This document shows, piece by piece, positions 21,541 to 34,760 of a stretch of 64,000 nucleotides of DNA. Source of the stretch: Spirodela intermedia. Lineage: Eukaryota; Streptophyta; Magnoliopsida; Alismatales; Araceae. Both the position numbers and the translations under genes were made by a program. A model generated the notes under the pieces. It was given only the letters and a program-made list of their open reading frames with translations, made no database searches and had not been told where the DNA came from. Position 1 is the stretch's first letter. The number at the start of each line of letters is the position of its first letter. The stretch covers positions 315,001 through 379,000 of the forward strand of contig LR746279.1 in assembly GCA_902729315.2 (NCBI GenBank). Direction: 5' to 3'.

Positions 21541-23785
21541 CTTTGAAGTAGTAGTTGACTTAAATTTCCACAGTAGAGTGAGTTATATGATACAACTTTC
21601 AACTATTTTTTTGAAGTGCATGGTGACTTACCTTTGATGAATGGAATAGTTTCTCCCTTTGAAAGTGAATGAGTAGATGAATTAATTTCTTCATTCAACA
21701 TTAGTTATTTTTTTCAAAAGTTTTCTCCTTATATTCTCCAACGTCTTCTTGTATTTTCATTACTTGAAAAATGGTTACACAAATTTAAATCCTATCCATT
21801 ACTCGATCAGTGAGTTAACATACATTTCTTATTCTTTAGTTAGAAACTTACTTTTATCGTGTTAATTGTCCTTGATATTTTATTTGAAGATTTATAATAT
21901 ATCAATATATATTTTTACTTTCAAGGTTGAGCTCGAAGAAAGTCAGTGAGCTTGTCATTTTGCCTATGTATTATGTTAACATACCATTTAGAATGTGTGA
22001 TGTCGACCTTTGGTGATTTCTTGTTTAGAGAGTTGTTCTCTCATAGATTCTATGTAAAACTTGGTTTGGGAATAAGTGATTCATCAATGGTAGTCTATCC
22101 TTCTAAGGTCAAGTCAGAATAAGTTCACTTGGTTTGTCATTTGTTTCACATATTACATTGACATGTAACTGTCTAGGGTACGTAACAAAGACTTCTTTGC
22201 TTTCGTGAAGGCTTTGCACAAATGCTTCATTTCTACCATTGTTTAGGATTGGAGTTCAAATCTTGTCATAGCCACTAATCCTTTGATATTACTTTGTATT
22301 TTTTGATTAACTTTATAACATGTTGCTAAAGTCTCCATTTCAAATCTTGCCAATGACTTTACATTTCTTCGATTTTCAGATATTTTGGCTACAATGAGTT
22401 CAACCTTTAAGTTGCTTAAGTTATGAGTTCAAATCCTACACCCAACTTTATAACCTTGAGTTTTTTTAGGTGCTTTTTCCATTTAAACTTTTAACTTCAT
22501 GTCTTGCATTTTAATCCTATAGTTGACTTTGCATGTCTTAATTTTATATGAGACTTCATCACATGTGTTGACACCTATTTTTATGTACTTATGTTTGAAC
22601 AGCATGATGGTGAAAATATCTCAAGGATATAACTTCTTAGATTTGTTATTAGTAATTAGATTATTTCAAGTATTTTCAATGTATATTTGAATGTCTCTCA
22701 ATAATACTAGCCTTGTAACATAATTCTTCATCAAATCAATATATAAATGAATGAATATTATATATATATATATATCTTTTGAATAATTCATAAATAAATT
22801 TTCACTTAGAACTTTTGAAACCAAGGGATCAACACTATCTATTGATGTAAACTTTGCAGGTAATTTACATAACCAAAGGTACACCATCAGTTATATATTT
22901 ACTCTTGTGAGGGGGGCTACTTAACTAAATATCAACACTTTAGACAATTATCATATTATCCCCAATAAAGGTTGAGTATATAACAATGGTTTTGATAGTT
23001 AAGGAAGTTTCTTAGTCAAGAATTTTGATGGTATTCAGTTTTAATTTATTTGAAGTTCCACTATTGTGAAGGAAATATCTTGTTGGCTTTGGAGTTACAA
23101 TGAAGGTAGTGGTGATGTGGTTGCTCCCAACAGTACCAACAATAGGAGATCTATTCTTGAAAGAAGAGTGAAGGAAATCAAAGATCAACTACTCTTTGAA
23201 CAGCAAAGAAGATCAACAACTAGGTGGATCTCTAGAGTCGTATTGACAATGGGAGAATGACTATTCTAGATAGAATAACGATGGAAATCAAAGATCAACT
23301 GCTCAAAGAAGATCAATAATTGGGTGGATCTCTAAAGTCAAATTAAGAGGCAAATAGTTTGCATCTTGGAAGCCATGTTGGCAAGATCATGGAAGCCAAC
23401 TGAATCCTATTTTTTTGCTTTAATTATCTCTCATCTTCTGATCAGATTGCCTACTATTTTATTTCCTTTTCTATCACTTGCTGGAGCTTATTGAGCTTGT
23501 TCCCACTCGTATACCAGCCAAAGTAAGGTAAGGAGGTGTCTTTGGCTTCTGCACAGAAAAGTCCATGCTACTTCACTCTATAAGAGTTTCACATTTGGAA
23601 GCTGAAGTAGATGAACGTCTATCTCATTACCTTTAAAATGGCCAGTTTTCTCTAGATAAGCACAACCCTAGTCATCTATCTCTTCGGCCAATTTTTTGTA
23701 AATTTTCAGAAATAATAGGAGGGAAGCTGGGTTCACAAAACCACATGAATGTTGGCCATTGCTGCAATTGTAGTTGGGAGGGAGG
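21540..23785. other. AT-rich intergenic DNA, no gene seen
   Basis: No supported gene. It contains a TA microsatellite (about 22762-22774), repeated phrases of the type GAGTTCAAATC (22252, 22428) and a local duplication at 23160-23340. Probably decayed repeat DNA. Confidence 0.5.
23170..23345. repeat. Local tandem duplication
   Basis: GAAATCAAAGATCAACT ... AAGAAGATCAA ... GGTGGATCTCTA occurs twice, starting near 23173 and 23283. The copies differ by small indels. No coding role is apparent. Confidence 0.65.
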
Positions 23786-26700
23786 ACCCGATGGTGCTGA
23801 TGAAGAGGTAGGAACTGGCCATCCCCACACATGGGCCACCAATCTAGCTTGCTGCCTTCCCCACACTAGAAACATGGTAAGGTTTAAGACACGGAGCCAT
23901 GAATTGCCAATATAAAGGTCCTTTCATCTCTTCTATATATAGAGCTCCTTAGATATTGCTAGTCAAGTAGTTGGTCAAATCTCTCTACTGGACCAATCTA
24001 ATGGACTGCCTATAAGATTAATGGATAGTGATATGTTAGTCAAATCACTCCGCTGAAATGAAAAGCATAGTTATGGACAGAACTAGGCTTGACATTCTTT
24101 TCTAATGTCTCAAGTTAGCTAGTTGACTCTGGGTAAACGCTTGCATTTCTTGGCTTAGCATAGGGCTTTTGTGTCCTTCTCACAAACAAGGGGTTCTTGC
24201 TACCTAAAACATCAAGGGATCAACTTTTTCTTGTCCCCTCAACTAAGATGAAGTTAGTCCATTCACCCAGCAATGCTCTTAATGCCTTTCAATTTTCTCT
24301 GAAATCTATATGTACTACCCCAAACAAACTACAAGTTAATGATCTTTCTAGCTATGTTTAGGTATCAACATCTTTCTCAAGGAAGTATTGATAAGTTTTT
24401 ATTATCATGAGTTAATAATTAGTAAATAATATAGTTTTAGTCTTAACTCATAATAAATAAACTTATATTTGTGTTAAAGTGTGAAAAATAGTTTTTAATT
24501 TATTAATGTGAATTTTTGACTAATTATGTGATTTTTTATAAATTTATATAATTTTTATAGTATTATTTTTGAGATAAATAAGGAAAAAAAATTAAAATAA
24601 AAATATAGCAAAATGAGGGAAACTCACTAACCAGCCAGGCCTACAAGTGGGTTAGAAGCACAGTCAAGGGGAGCCATGAGTAAGGGCTCAAGTAGCTAGG
24701 ACCGATGAGGGCACCTGTGCACCACTCTCCTTTCATGTCACTAGTTGCCAATCAGTTGTAAGGCAAAAAGTGGTCATACATTCAGAAGAAAATGACTCAT
24801 TACTTCCAAATGTGATATTACTATATATTTGTCCAAAACTTTTGTGCAGAAGTGATGTGAGGCTAAATCTACATCACACCTTCCCCTAAAAGGCTTCAAA
24901 GATTTGAATACCTAAATTACCTTTTTGTTATAATAGAAATATACCATAATGACATCACTTGATAAAGATATTAGAGTACTTGTTTCAATCTCTCTCATGT
25001 AAGTAGACAACTAGTGTGGGTTTGAATCGTCCTAGAGTCAAAACTCGTATTTTTATCTGATTATCATGACTTTCTTGTAGATCGCTGATGAAAGATCAAG
25101 TTGTTAAAATCGTTAGATCATCGGCAAAAATCTCGTCAACGTGATTTGCAGAATATTATTACTAAAATTACTAAATAATTATGAATAAAACGATCATAAA
25201 TCTATCAAATAAATCATCTCCGATTAATCAATGAATAAGTCATTATTTAGAAAAGGATGATCTGTGGGGAGACAAGTCTCCACTTCTTGAGAGCATACCG
25301 GATGCGATGAAGAGTCTCCTTTAGCTACGAAAACTTAATGATGAAGCTCTTTGACACATGCCCCACCTCCATCTAACTTTTATCTACCAAAGAATCACAA
25401 AGTTGTCATTTTTCTACTCCGCTAGTTGACACCTGCCAAAGACAATTCGACAACCCATTTCATTGATCTCTAGACTTCTCAAAAAAATATAGATATTACC
25501 CATATTGTACTTTTCTAAAAAGAACCTTTGAGGATATGGACACTACACGATGATTCTCCTGAATGCTCAAGATTTTAGTGCGTCATCGATGCATCACCAT
25601 CGCGATGCTAGAACTCTATTTTCTTACTTTCAACTTAATTTTCACTTCATTTAATAACAATTTATGTGATTTAAATTTATCATTTTTTTAGCTTTTATAG
25701 ATCTTAATTTAATCAACTAAATTACCTATAATTATTTATATAATAATCATCAAATAGAATTTTATTTCTGCCTAATTTGCATTCGTTAGTTGCTAACATC
25801 ATCTTAACGTCCGCACCCTTATTTATCTTTTTTACAAATTTTAAATATATTTCATTTTCATTATGTAGTATAAACTTTATAAAAAATTATATTCTTTAAA
25901 TTAAATTTTGAACAATTACTTGATATTATATTACATCTTTGTGATCGACCTAAAAAGTTTCTACTATTTTTGAAAAAAAATTATTAAATTATAATTGATA
26001 TATTTGTTTAGAAATACTTCTAAATATCTAAAAATTAGTATTTTCTAGTTTTATAAATTTTAAATTTACGTGATTTACTATGCAACGACTAAGTCACATC
26101 AAGTATCAATACTAGTATTTTTTGCTTCCTAATTCAGCTATTTTTTACTATCTACATTCAATTATTCTTCATGAAATAATAGCTTTCTTTTCACTTAGAT
26201 GAGGGCCCATATTCATTCAAGCCTTCACTTTTTTTTTTGTAAAGGTGTGGAAATTTTGTTTGTTTTGCAGGTGAATTGGTTAGGGTTTCCAACCTGCGTA
26301 AGGACAACCTTATTTTTCAACATTTAAATGAAGATTCCTAGCATTCCAACATGATTTCAAATTAAAAAGATATCATCTTTTCAGATAACAACTGTGGTCT
26401 GATGACAATAACAATGATGTGACTTTTTTATAAAGTCAAGCTAAAATATATTAGAATGATATACGTTAACTTCAAAATTATGACTTTAAATAAGCAACCA
26501 CTACTGTGGACATTGATCAATGTTCTAAAGGATTATTTACATTTGGTTTGCACTGATTTTGGGTAAAAGACAAATAAAAAAGTTTGAAGTGACTGTCTTG
26601 ACTTGAATGATGAACAGCACATCGAACCTAGAGTTCAAGAAAGGCTTAAATGCATTGTAACTATGACAAATGAAGAAAAAGCATTAACATGTTCTAATGA

Positions 26701-26925
26701 GCATTCACATTTAAAAAAAGAGTAAAATTGGAGAAAAGCAGGTCTCTCATCCAACCGAGAACATTTTTATTTTCATCCGTTTGCATGTAGCTAAGAAAAT
26801 CATATAATCAGGTTCTACTATGCTTATCCATATGGGTTAAAATATCTTTGAATTATAGTTATCGGATCTCCGAAAAATAGCTATTGATTATTGTTACGGC
26901 ATAATTTTCCAAAAGGTACAGACCC
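23785..26925 (-). repeat. ABCG 3' flank, duplicate of 13080-14567
   Basis: Downstream flank of the intact ABCG gene, split by the solo LTR-X at 24389-26101. Collinear with 13080-14567, which lacks the LTR. Confidence 0.8.
24389..26101 (+). mobile_element. LTR-X copy A, solo LTR with perfect target duplication
   Basis: 1,713 bp starting TGATAAG and ending GTCACATCA, flanked by AGTAT on both sides (24384-24388 and 26102-26106). The related copy at 13.7 kb has no insertion there, so this shows a filled and an unfilled site. No coding frame inside; TG...CA ends and a 5-bp duplication mark it as a solo LTR. Most CpG sites are lost. Confidence 0.85.
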
Positions 26926-29900
26926 CTACCGCCTTTGGAAATTGATAAACTTGATGCCAAAGGCGAAGACTAGGGAGAAGAAAGTCACAAAGCCGATGTG
27001 GGCTACTGCCACGTACCCTAAGAAACTACGCTCATATCCCGGCACCTCTTTCAAGAAGGCCTTGACCGTCATGCTAGGCTGCCCTGGAATTTGAAGCATC
27101 TCCTCGCTGTCCCCAAACTGAGACACTATCAGCCCATAGATTGTCCACGCCACCGGTGACGTCCAGTAACACCACGTCCACCACTTGGGAAGCATCTGCA
27201 GACAGCCGGGACAAAACTCATTCGATAGGTGTATCATCATTATCTAACTGCGACAGAAAGTTAATCCCACAGGTAATCCAACAGAATATTAAACAATATT
27301 AAACTGTGACAGAGTCTGATTTCTTCAGCCATATAAACAATATTAATGCGGTCACAAGCCAAAAGCCAATCTTAAACAGTAACCACTGGCGTAGTATTAT
27401 GCTGAGCAGCCTATCCAACTTAAAATGAGATGAACAATGAGTGAAGCAGAGCGGTATATTTTCGTGATATGGTTTATTTATATCCTCTAGCGTGCTTATA
27501 GTTTGCTAGTTTACTTACTGGTCTGTAGATGAGGAAACCGCTGAAGATGTTCCAAAAGTTGAAGAACAGAAGCATTACAATGCCACCGACTGGATATGCC
27601 GGGGTGATTGCTATGGACATCATCCCTTGTGCCCCGAAGTAGAGGAAGCACATGAACACCAGGAAGATGAACCACAGGAATTTGTCCACCTGCCAGCTAA
27701 AACCTATCATGGAGTAACAGATAAGGCAGTATACTAGGGCTTGGCCTGCAATATAGATAACTTCAATGCCCACCTGCCACGAACACGAACAGTGAGACCA
27801 ATTAATTAACGAAATTGAGACATTTTCCGGCATTGTCAAATCATGTGGGAAATAATGGGAAATGGGCAGAAATGTTTCTCACTTGAGCAAAGGCATAGGC
27901 GAAGGCCGAGTACATGCCCCCTGCTCTCTCACGGTAGAACACAGTTCTCTCAATAGCCACCACGGGCTGCACTGTTGCGCCAATAGTGAATCCGAGGAAG
28001 AAAGCAAAACAATACACAGCCCCCATCAGATTCAGCACGTCTTGTTGGGTGTTCCTGTTCACGCCACAACGACGAAAAGTCATGATTGAAAAGCATCATT
28101 CAACGATAGTTTTGCTCGAGGTTTTCTTATCATTCAACGCTGTTGGAACGATTTTCTGTAAAGAACTAATCAGCTTACGTCTGTTGGCCCTTGTTCCAGA
28201 AAAGTGTGCCAAATATAAGAGCCATGACAACTGTTGTGAAGAATCTAACGGCATTGTACGAGGGGTTCTTCCAGTAGGACCAGTACTGTTTCCAGAAGCA
28301 TGCCGTGCACTGAGTAACAAAACTCTGGGCGTACTTCGTGGGAAAATAGAGATCCTGTGAACCGGGAGCAGGAGTGCTTAGCTCCTCGATAATATGCTGA
28401 TTTTTCCTGAAAGATACCAGAACAGGTTCATTCAAGAGGCGTTCCGAATTAACATATTTAATTCGCACGTTAGCGTCTCAGAAGACTCACTGATACAACG
28501 AGGATCTCGAGTAGATGTCTGCGAAATCAAGATTGAGGTGAGCTTCCACTGAAGGAACGCTGATCTGGAGCATCCAAGTGGCAGGATTCTGACCCTCCTT
28601 AATCTTCGGAACCCCTGGAATCGCCTGCACAAGCGGCGGTTCTTGACATCATCAGAACACACACGGTGAATCAGACTATGGCAGCGGGGAACTTACTTCA
28701 AAGTACTCTATAAGACTCCGGGATCCCTGGCCGAGTGGCCCCGCGTATATCACTTGCCCTCCCAATTTCATCAAAATGAGCTACAAAAATCAGTTGATTG
28801 CAGCATATCAGTGCGTAAAACGTACGATCAGAAATGATTCGAGATGAATAAGAAATGTACCTCGTCAAAAGACTCAAATATATCGATGCTGGGTTGGTGA
28901 ATTGTGCAAACGACCGTCCTTCCCGTGTTCACCGTGTTTCTCACGGTTCGCATGACGATAGCCGCCGACCTGGCGTCGAGGCCCGAAGTCGGCTCGTCCA
29001 TGAAGATGATCGAAGGATTTGCGACCAGCTCAACGGCGACCGTAAACCTCTTCCTCTGCTCGGTGGAGAGGCCGTTAACTCCCGGGAGACCCACCAGAGC
29101 GTCCCTCAGTTGGTCCAGTTCAATCAAGGCCATCACTTCCTCCACAAACGTCTGGAACATATAGAAGGCACCGAGGTATGCGAACGATGTCCGATGGGCT
29201 TAACAGTGTGGGGAAAGAGAATGGAGGAGTGAAGAGTAAGTCTGTGAAAGAAAAGCGAAGTTCATTAAACGCACCTTCTTTGTTTCTGGTTTCACGTCGG
29301 GAGGGAGACGGAGCCACGCAGAGTAGACGAGAGATTCGTAGACGGTGACGTTTGGGGAATGTATGTCGTTCTGCTCGCAGTAGCCGGTGACCCTAGCGAA
29401 GGTCGCCTGGTTTTTGGGATAACCGGAGATGGAGACGTCTCCCTCGATGTACCCTCCAGTTTTTCTTCCGGCTAGAACATCCATCAGTGTTGTCTTCCCG
29501 GCTCCGCTAACGCCGACCAACGCCGTTAGAATTCCTGGTCTAAAGGCGCCGCTGACGTCGCAGAGCAGCTGGAGATAGGTTTCCTCAGTCCCCTGGCCCT
29601 TCATTTCCTGATTAAAAGATCATGTCAATCCTAACTGAACAAGACCTTTATGCGTTAACTAATGGGTCAGTATCATGTCGTGATTTGTCTCATATTTGTG
29701 TAATGATCATAGAAATCATGGAAAATGTCTGATAAACATGCATGTTTTGTTTCAAAAGGTAAAGAGTTTGTCGAAATCGTAGAAAAATATGAACAAACTT
29801 ACGGCGGGCATGTCGACGTAATAGTTCACATGATTGAATGAAAGAGAAAGAGGCTTGAAAGGCAGCACGATTCCCCTCGTAGAATCGCCGTTTGCGCGGG

Positions 29901-32900
29901 TACCTGGAGATAGATAGGTCAGAAGACTTGATTAGTCGGGGGAACATCTCAAATGCGTCAGTCAGAGCAGAGAGCAAGGTAGAAAAATCTGGTACCGTTG
30001 GCCGAAGTCCCGCCGGGTGCAATCCCTCCAGTTCTTTCGACGCACTGCGGTGGCGACAACCCCTGTAGTTTTGTTTCTTCGTCGTCATCTATGACGATGG
30101 CACGGGATTCCTCCACAGCTGCATGAGACATCAGTTTTTCATGTCATCATTAACCCTGCATTGAGAAAACTCTATCCGGAAATGGAAGGAAAAGCGATGC
30201 TTAGCTTCCGAAACGTAAAATGATTAATAGACGTTTGTCTCCTAATGCACTTCAAGAAGTGGTTATAATATTTCACAAGCCCCGGTGTCCATCAGCAGCA
30301 ATAAGTGATTATCACTTACCGTCCAGGTAAGTGACGCAAGCAACGAAGCCGAGGTTGTAGAATACAGTGAGGAGTATCAGAGCTCCTATGGATATCCAGT
30401 ACCAGTAGCCATCCACTAAGATCCCCCTAGATTTCAGAACCGCCATTCCCACCGTGGTGGCGTCGATGCTGGTGTCGTTGTTCGGCTGTTCCTTGCAGAA
30501 ATGTCATCGCCCATCAGATTCATTAATTACGCGAAGACGGACAATGCTATCTACCACGGAAGAAATATAAAGATCAACTAGGCCTGAGAGAGGAATTTTG
30601 CCTTGCCCCAGCTGGAATCAAGAAACTCGTTGATGGCCAGAGCATTCTGACCGTACATCATTGGGGAGGTCCAGTAGCCCCATATCCACCACGCGTCGAG
30701 GTCGTCTTAGAGAAAAAAAGAGGTAAACCAACGCGGGTTTAGTATAGACTTTCGAACAGATGGACTGTATAGCAGTATATCAGTGGCTATATTAGAACAC
30801 AGATATTGATGCAGTATACATGTGTGAAACAGTAATACGAACCAGATAGCTTTAGAAGTCCTAATCGTAAACATTTAACCAATCGACAAAACAACTCATC
30901 TGGTAACTATATCCAGTCATGCATGTATTTATGGGGGCGCGAAATAATGGTATCGATTTTATTACCTTTAGATATGACAAATCCTGAGAGCGCAAACATA
31001 ATGAGCAAGCCAAAAACACCGACGGAGTTGGCAGCCACCATCGATCTTCCAGCTGCGCCTATGAACCGAAACAAAGCCATAGCCACCTGATGCGTCCAAA
31101 AGAACGCCAAAATTTGCCGGAAAAATCTGAATATATCGGAAGAGTATCAGTTGAATCCCTAGTCACCGTCCAGTTAGTGATCACCACAAAACTATGGGAG
31201 CTCAAATTGAAATTAACGCAAGGTAAGAAGCTGGACCCAGCATGCTAATAATGTTTTCAGTCGGCACAATGACAAAAGCACAGCGTGGTGTATCCTCCTA
31301 CCTCCCGGCGGGTGGTGCAAACCCCATTCCATAGTAGGTGATAGAGACCCAGATGGCTGATTCCAAAAGTGAGATCGGAACTTTCAGGAGAACCAATGGC
31401 AAGCCGAACGCCCAAGAAGGATAGAATAATAAATCTCTCTGTTTATAGTGGACAGGCAGCCGCACAACAGTCATTATGATCTCCGCCATCCCATTAAACA
31501 TCACACAAACCAGGCCGTAAAATAGCGCCCCCAAATACTTCCCCCCATCGGCGATCGACTCGCGGTGCATCTGTGTCCTCGGGAAGACACTAGTTCCAAG
31601 CGCAGCTAGGAATATCAGTTGGCCGGTTTTAAATATATAGAGAACTGCGTTTTTCTTCATCAGCAACCACTCTCGCGTAAAGCATACCTTGAAGAGCTCC
31701 CAGCTAGGGTTGCCGTATTTGTCCTTGGCTAATGCAGCTGGATGAGTTTTGGATCTATCATAAGCCACCTCAAGGTCTCCTTTCATCTGCATGCCAATGT
31801 GGAACGAGTTGAAAGCTTCGACGAACTCGTTAACTGATATGTACCTGTACGTCCGTTCCTTCAGGGTCCAATATTGCTCCTGATCATTTCTAGACGTCAC
31901 CTCCTGAAGAAACTCAGGGATCCCTTTCCTTTCGGGGCATTTGAAGCCAATGAACTCAAAGAAATCGAGAACCTTCTCACGAGGACCCTGATATACGATC
32001 TTCCCCTCCGACAGCAAGATGATGTCATCGAAAAGGTCAAAGGTTTCGGGAGCCGGCTGAAGAAGGGAGATGACCATGGTTACATCCAGCGTGTGAACAA
32101 TCTGCCGCAGGAACTTCACGATCTGAAAGGCTGTGGAGGCGTCCAAACCATTAGATATCTCGTCCATGAATAGGGCTCTCGCCGGTCCAACCAGCATCTC
32201 ACCTGGAAGCCCAAAGATAGTTGCAGTAAGATTGTGTGGTAAAAATATAACGAAACCTACAAGTGGCGAGCGAATTGAAGAGTTATGTGTTATTATTGTG
32301 CATGTGGCGGCCTGATAACTGGAGGAACGTCGTTAAGTGCTGAATTTATCTTGGTCTCAAACCTCTGTCATCGCTCCCTTACCGACAGTCACACGTTTCT
32401 TCTGTCCCCCGGAGATTCCTCGCCTCATTTCGTCACCTACTAAGACATCAGCACACGCATCTAGCCCGAGCATCTGCCCATGACGTTTGCCGGATTGATC
32501 GATAATAGGTCAGTACGTATTCTCAGATACTAAATAAAAAGGGGAAACTTGACGAACTAGACAAAACGGAAGACCTTGAGAATGTGATCCGTGGCTACAC
32601 TTTGGCCGTTTTCTCGTGACATGGTACCCTTCATGAATGTTTCAATTTCAGGGTCTGGATTTATTCCAGCCTCCCTCTCCAGTCTCGACATTTCCAACAG
32701 CATCTCGTGATTGGATCCGACGCCCAGACACCGCCCAGAGAAGCCTAAAGTTTCTCTAACGGTCATCTCGCCGAGGTGAAGATCGTGTTGACCGATGTAC
32801 GCACTAGTCCTCTGGGGGATGAACTCCGTCAGCGCGTGGCCGCAGTAAGAGATCCCGCCATCTACCTGTTGAACGATTTGATTCGTCAAAAAGAGGAGAA

Positions 32901-33976
32901 GGTCGATTGACTGGCAATTAACTAATTAGGTTCGACTTTACCCTGAGGCTCTTGTCTAGCTTTCCTGCAAGAGCCAATAATAGAGTTGTCTTCCCTGATC
33001 CGGGGGGGCCCAGAAGAAGAACCATCCTGAATGAAAGAATTATGGTTCAAACGAACCGAGGAGAGCTCTTGTCGTCCTGACTACTGATTCTAAGTAGAGG
33101 TCAACAGGAGGCATCTCTGACGGAGAAAGGCCGTCTCAAATAACTTTCAGAAGGATATTATCTTAAGAGTTCCGAATTCCTATTATTTCGCTAGTTTTAC
33201 TGGTTTCACTGTGACGACTCCGTCGACGTACCTTGAAGGCTTCAAAATTCCCGAGACACCTGTTAAGATCTTATTGACCGCTTTCTTGGAGAGGGACAGA
33301 CCAACCAAGCCGACAATTCCCTGCGGAATCATACGGAAATTCACCTCTCAGTTAGACCTAAGATAAGATTAACGGAACAGGATGAGGAAGAATGATTCAG
33401 AAAATATCGAAAATACGATGGCAAGGAAATTCAGACTTCTATTGCGTTGATTGCGGAGTTTAGGAGCGTGGGAAGAGCCCTCTTTCCCACGTATGCATCT
33501 GCTTCTACCGATAAATTTTCGAACCGGATTTCAATCTTTGGCATTTCAATCCCCACTCTGTTGCACGTTAGAAATAAGCCCAAATTAAAAAAAATTATAC
33601 CCACTAATCTATTAAACATATAAACAGGAAGAAGGAAAACAGACCTGTCTATTCGTTCCCTGAGGCGGCGGAGGAGCCGCTCATTGTCCTCGATGATCTC
33701 TCGGGCACTGTCCATGAAGATCTTCCCTTCCTGGCTGCTGAAAGAGGCGACGTCGACAGCGTTGCAGCCCGACAGGTACTGCTCGACTTCCCTCCGCGAC
33801 CCAGCTAGCTTCCACAGGGCTGCCAATCGAAGAGTGGCTTCATCATCCTCCTCGTTCCCCCTAGAGTGGAACACGTCCGATGGGTCGGTCCACAACTCCC
33901 GAAAGCTTCCGGAACGACGCCTCCCCATGCTTGTCCGGCTGCTGCCCGCCGAACGGGATAGCTCGGGCAGAGCCAT
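26926..33976 (-). CDS. ABCG (PDR-type) full-size ABC transporter, 20 exons, 1,445 aa
   Basis: ATP-driven plasma-membrane exporter of the plant PDR group; substrate unknown. Exons: 33645-33976, 33437-33557, 33232-33320, 32942-33026, 32575-32865, 32383-32473, 31302-32202, 30966-31126, 30602-30705, 30320-30491, 29996-30118, 29803-29903, 29275-29607, 28861-29151, 28697-28780, 28491-28624, 28179-28406, 27883-28054, 27519-27773, 26926-27195; the frame stays open throughout. NBD1 has Walker [10 protein letters not shown] (187-195), signature SGGQKKR (327-333) and Walker B LFMDE. Membrane domain 1 is at about 510-770. NBD2 has GVSGAGKTT (889-897), LSTEQRKR (996-1003) and [10 protein letters not shown]. 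Membrane domain 2 is at about 1170-1440. All introns are GT-AG except intron 9, whose donor is GC (AAG|GCAAAA). Exon 10 has two in-frame acceptors 6 bases apart (30491 or 30485), so the length is 1,445 or 1,443. Confidence 0.93.
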
Positions 33977-34760
33977 GGCTCCTTCGTCGAATGTTCTGAT
34001 CGCGGATTGGTCTACAGCTCAGAGAAGTCGAGAAACACAGTAGCACTACTTCAGCATCTCCACTGGTCTCTCCATCTAGGTATCTTCACCAGAACAAGTT
34101 ATCTTCAGAAGCAAAAGAACAGCTCTCCAAGAAAGAAGAAAAAGCAGAACTAGTTCTAAAGACAGGACGACGGAAAAGAGAATGGTAGCTACAAGGATGG
34201 TGATCGTGAAGGGAGAATAAGAAGAACAGGAACAACAAGGGAACGGAGGACGAGGATTTGGTGAATAAAGAGGGAGTTCGTCGGAAGGTGTTCTTGTTAC
34301 AGCAAGAAGAGACAAGCAAAGGACGCCTCCTTGGGGGGGGGCGGCTAGGGATTTGGTTTAATAGAGGGAGAATAAGAAGAACAAGAAACGAAGAAAGCGG
34401 ACGAGATGGCGGGGGTAGGGACTAGCCACCAGAGGCGTCTCCTTCGCCGCGTGGGTTAGGGACGCGGCCTAAGTGGAGGGAGAATACGAAGAACAAGAAT
34501 AAGAAAACAAAGGTCGAGGTGGCGGTGATTAAAGAGGCACAAATTCCGAAGGTCTTTTAATAATCTTTATAGTAAGAAAAGGCAAGCAGAAGACATCTTC
34601 TGAGCCGCTGGGGTTCAGGGACCTGATCAAGTGCACGTCTGTGGACTGGATGAAAGGGAAAACGAATCCGGATGCTCTTTGACCCCGGTGCCCATGGGTC
34701 TACCGCTTGAAAGGCCCTCCTAGTGACCACGTGCCAGAAGTAGTGCACATCGGTCCAGCG
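33977..34760 (-). promoter_or_regulatory. ABCG upstream region with degenerate tandem repeat
   Basis: Upstream of the ABCG start. Related blocks recur: one around 34255-34395 and one around 34525-34650 share AAAGAGG, TCGGAAGGT/CCGAAGGTC, ACAAGCAAAGGACGCCTC/GCAAGCAGAAGACATCTTC and GGGATTTGG/GGGACCTGA. GAGGGAGAATA(A/C)GAAGAAC occurs three times (about 34208, 34365, 34476). A TATAAAG on the minus strand lies near 34564-34570, about 590 bp before the start. Regulatory function is not shown. Confidence 0.45.
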
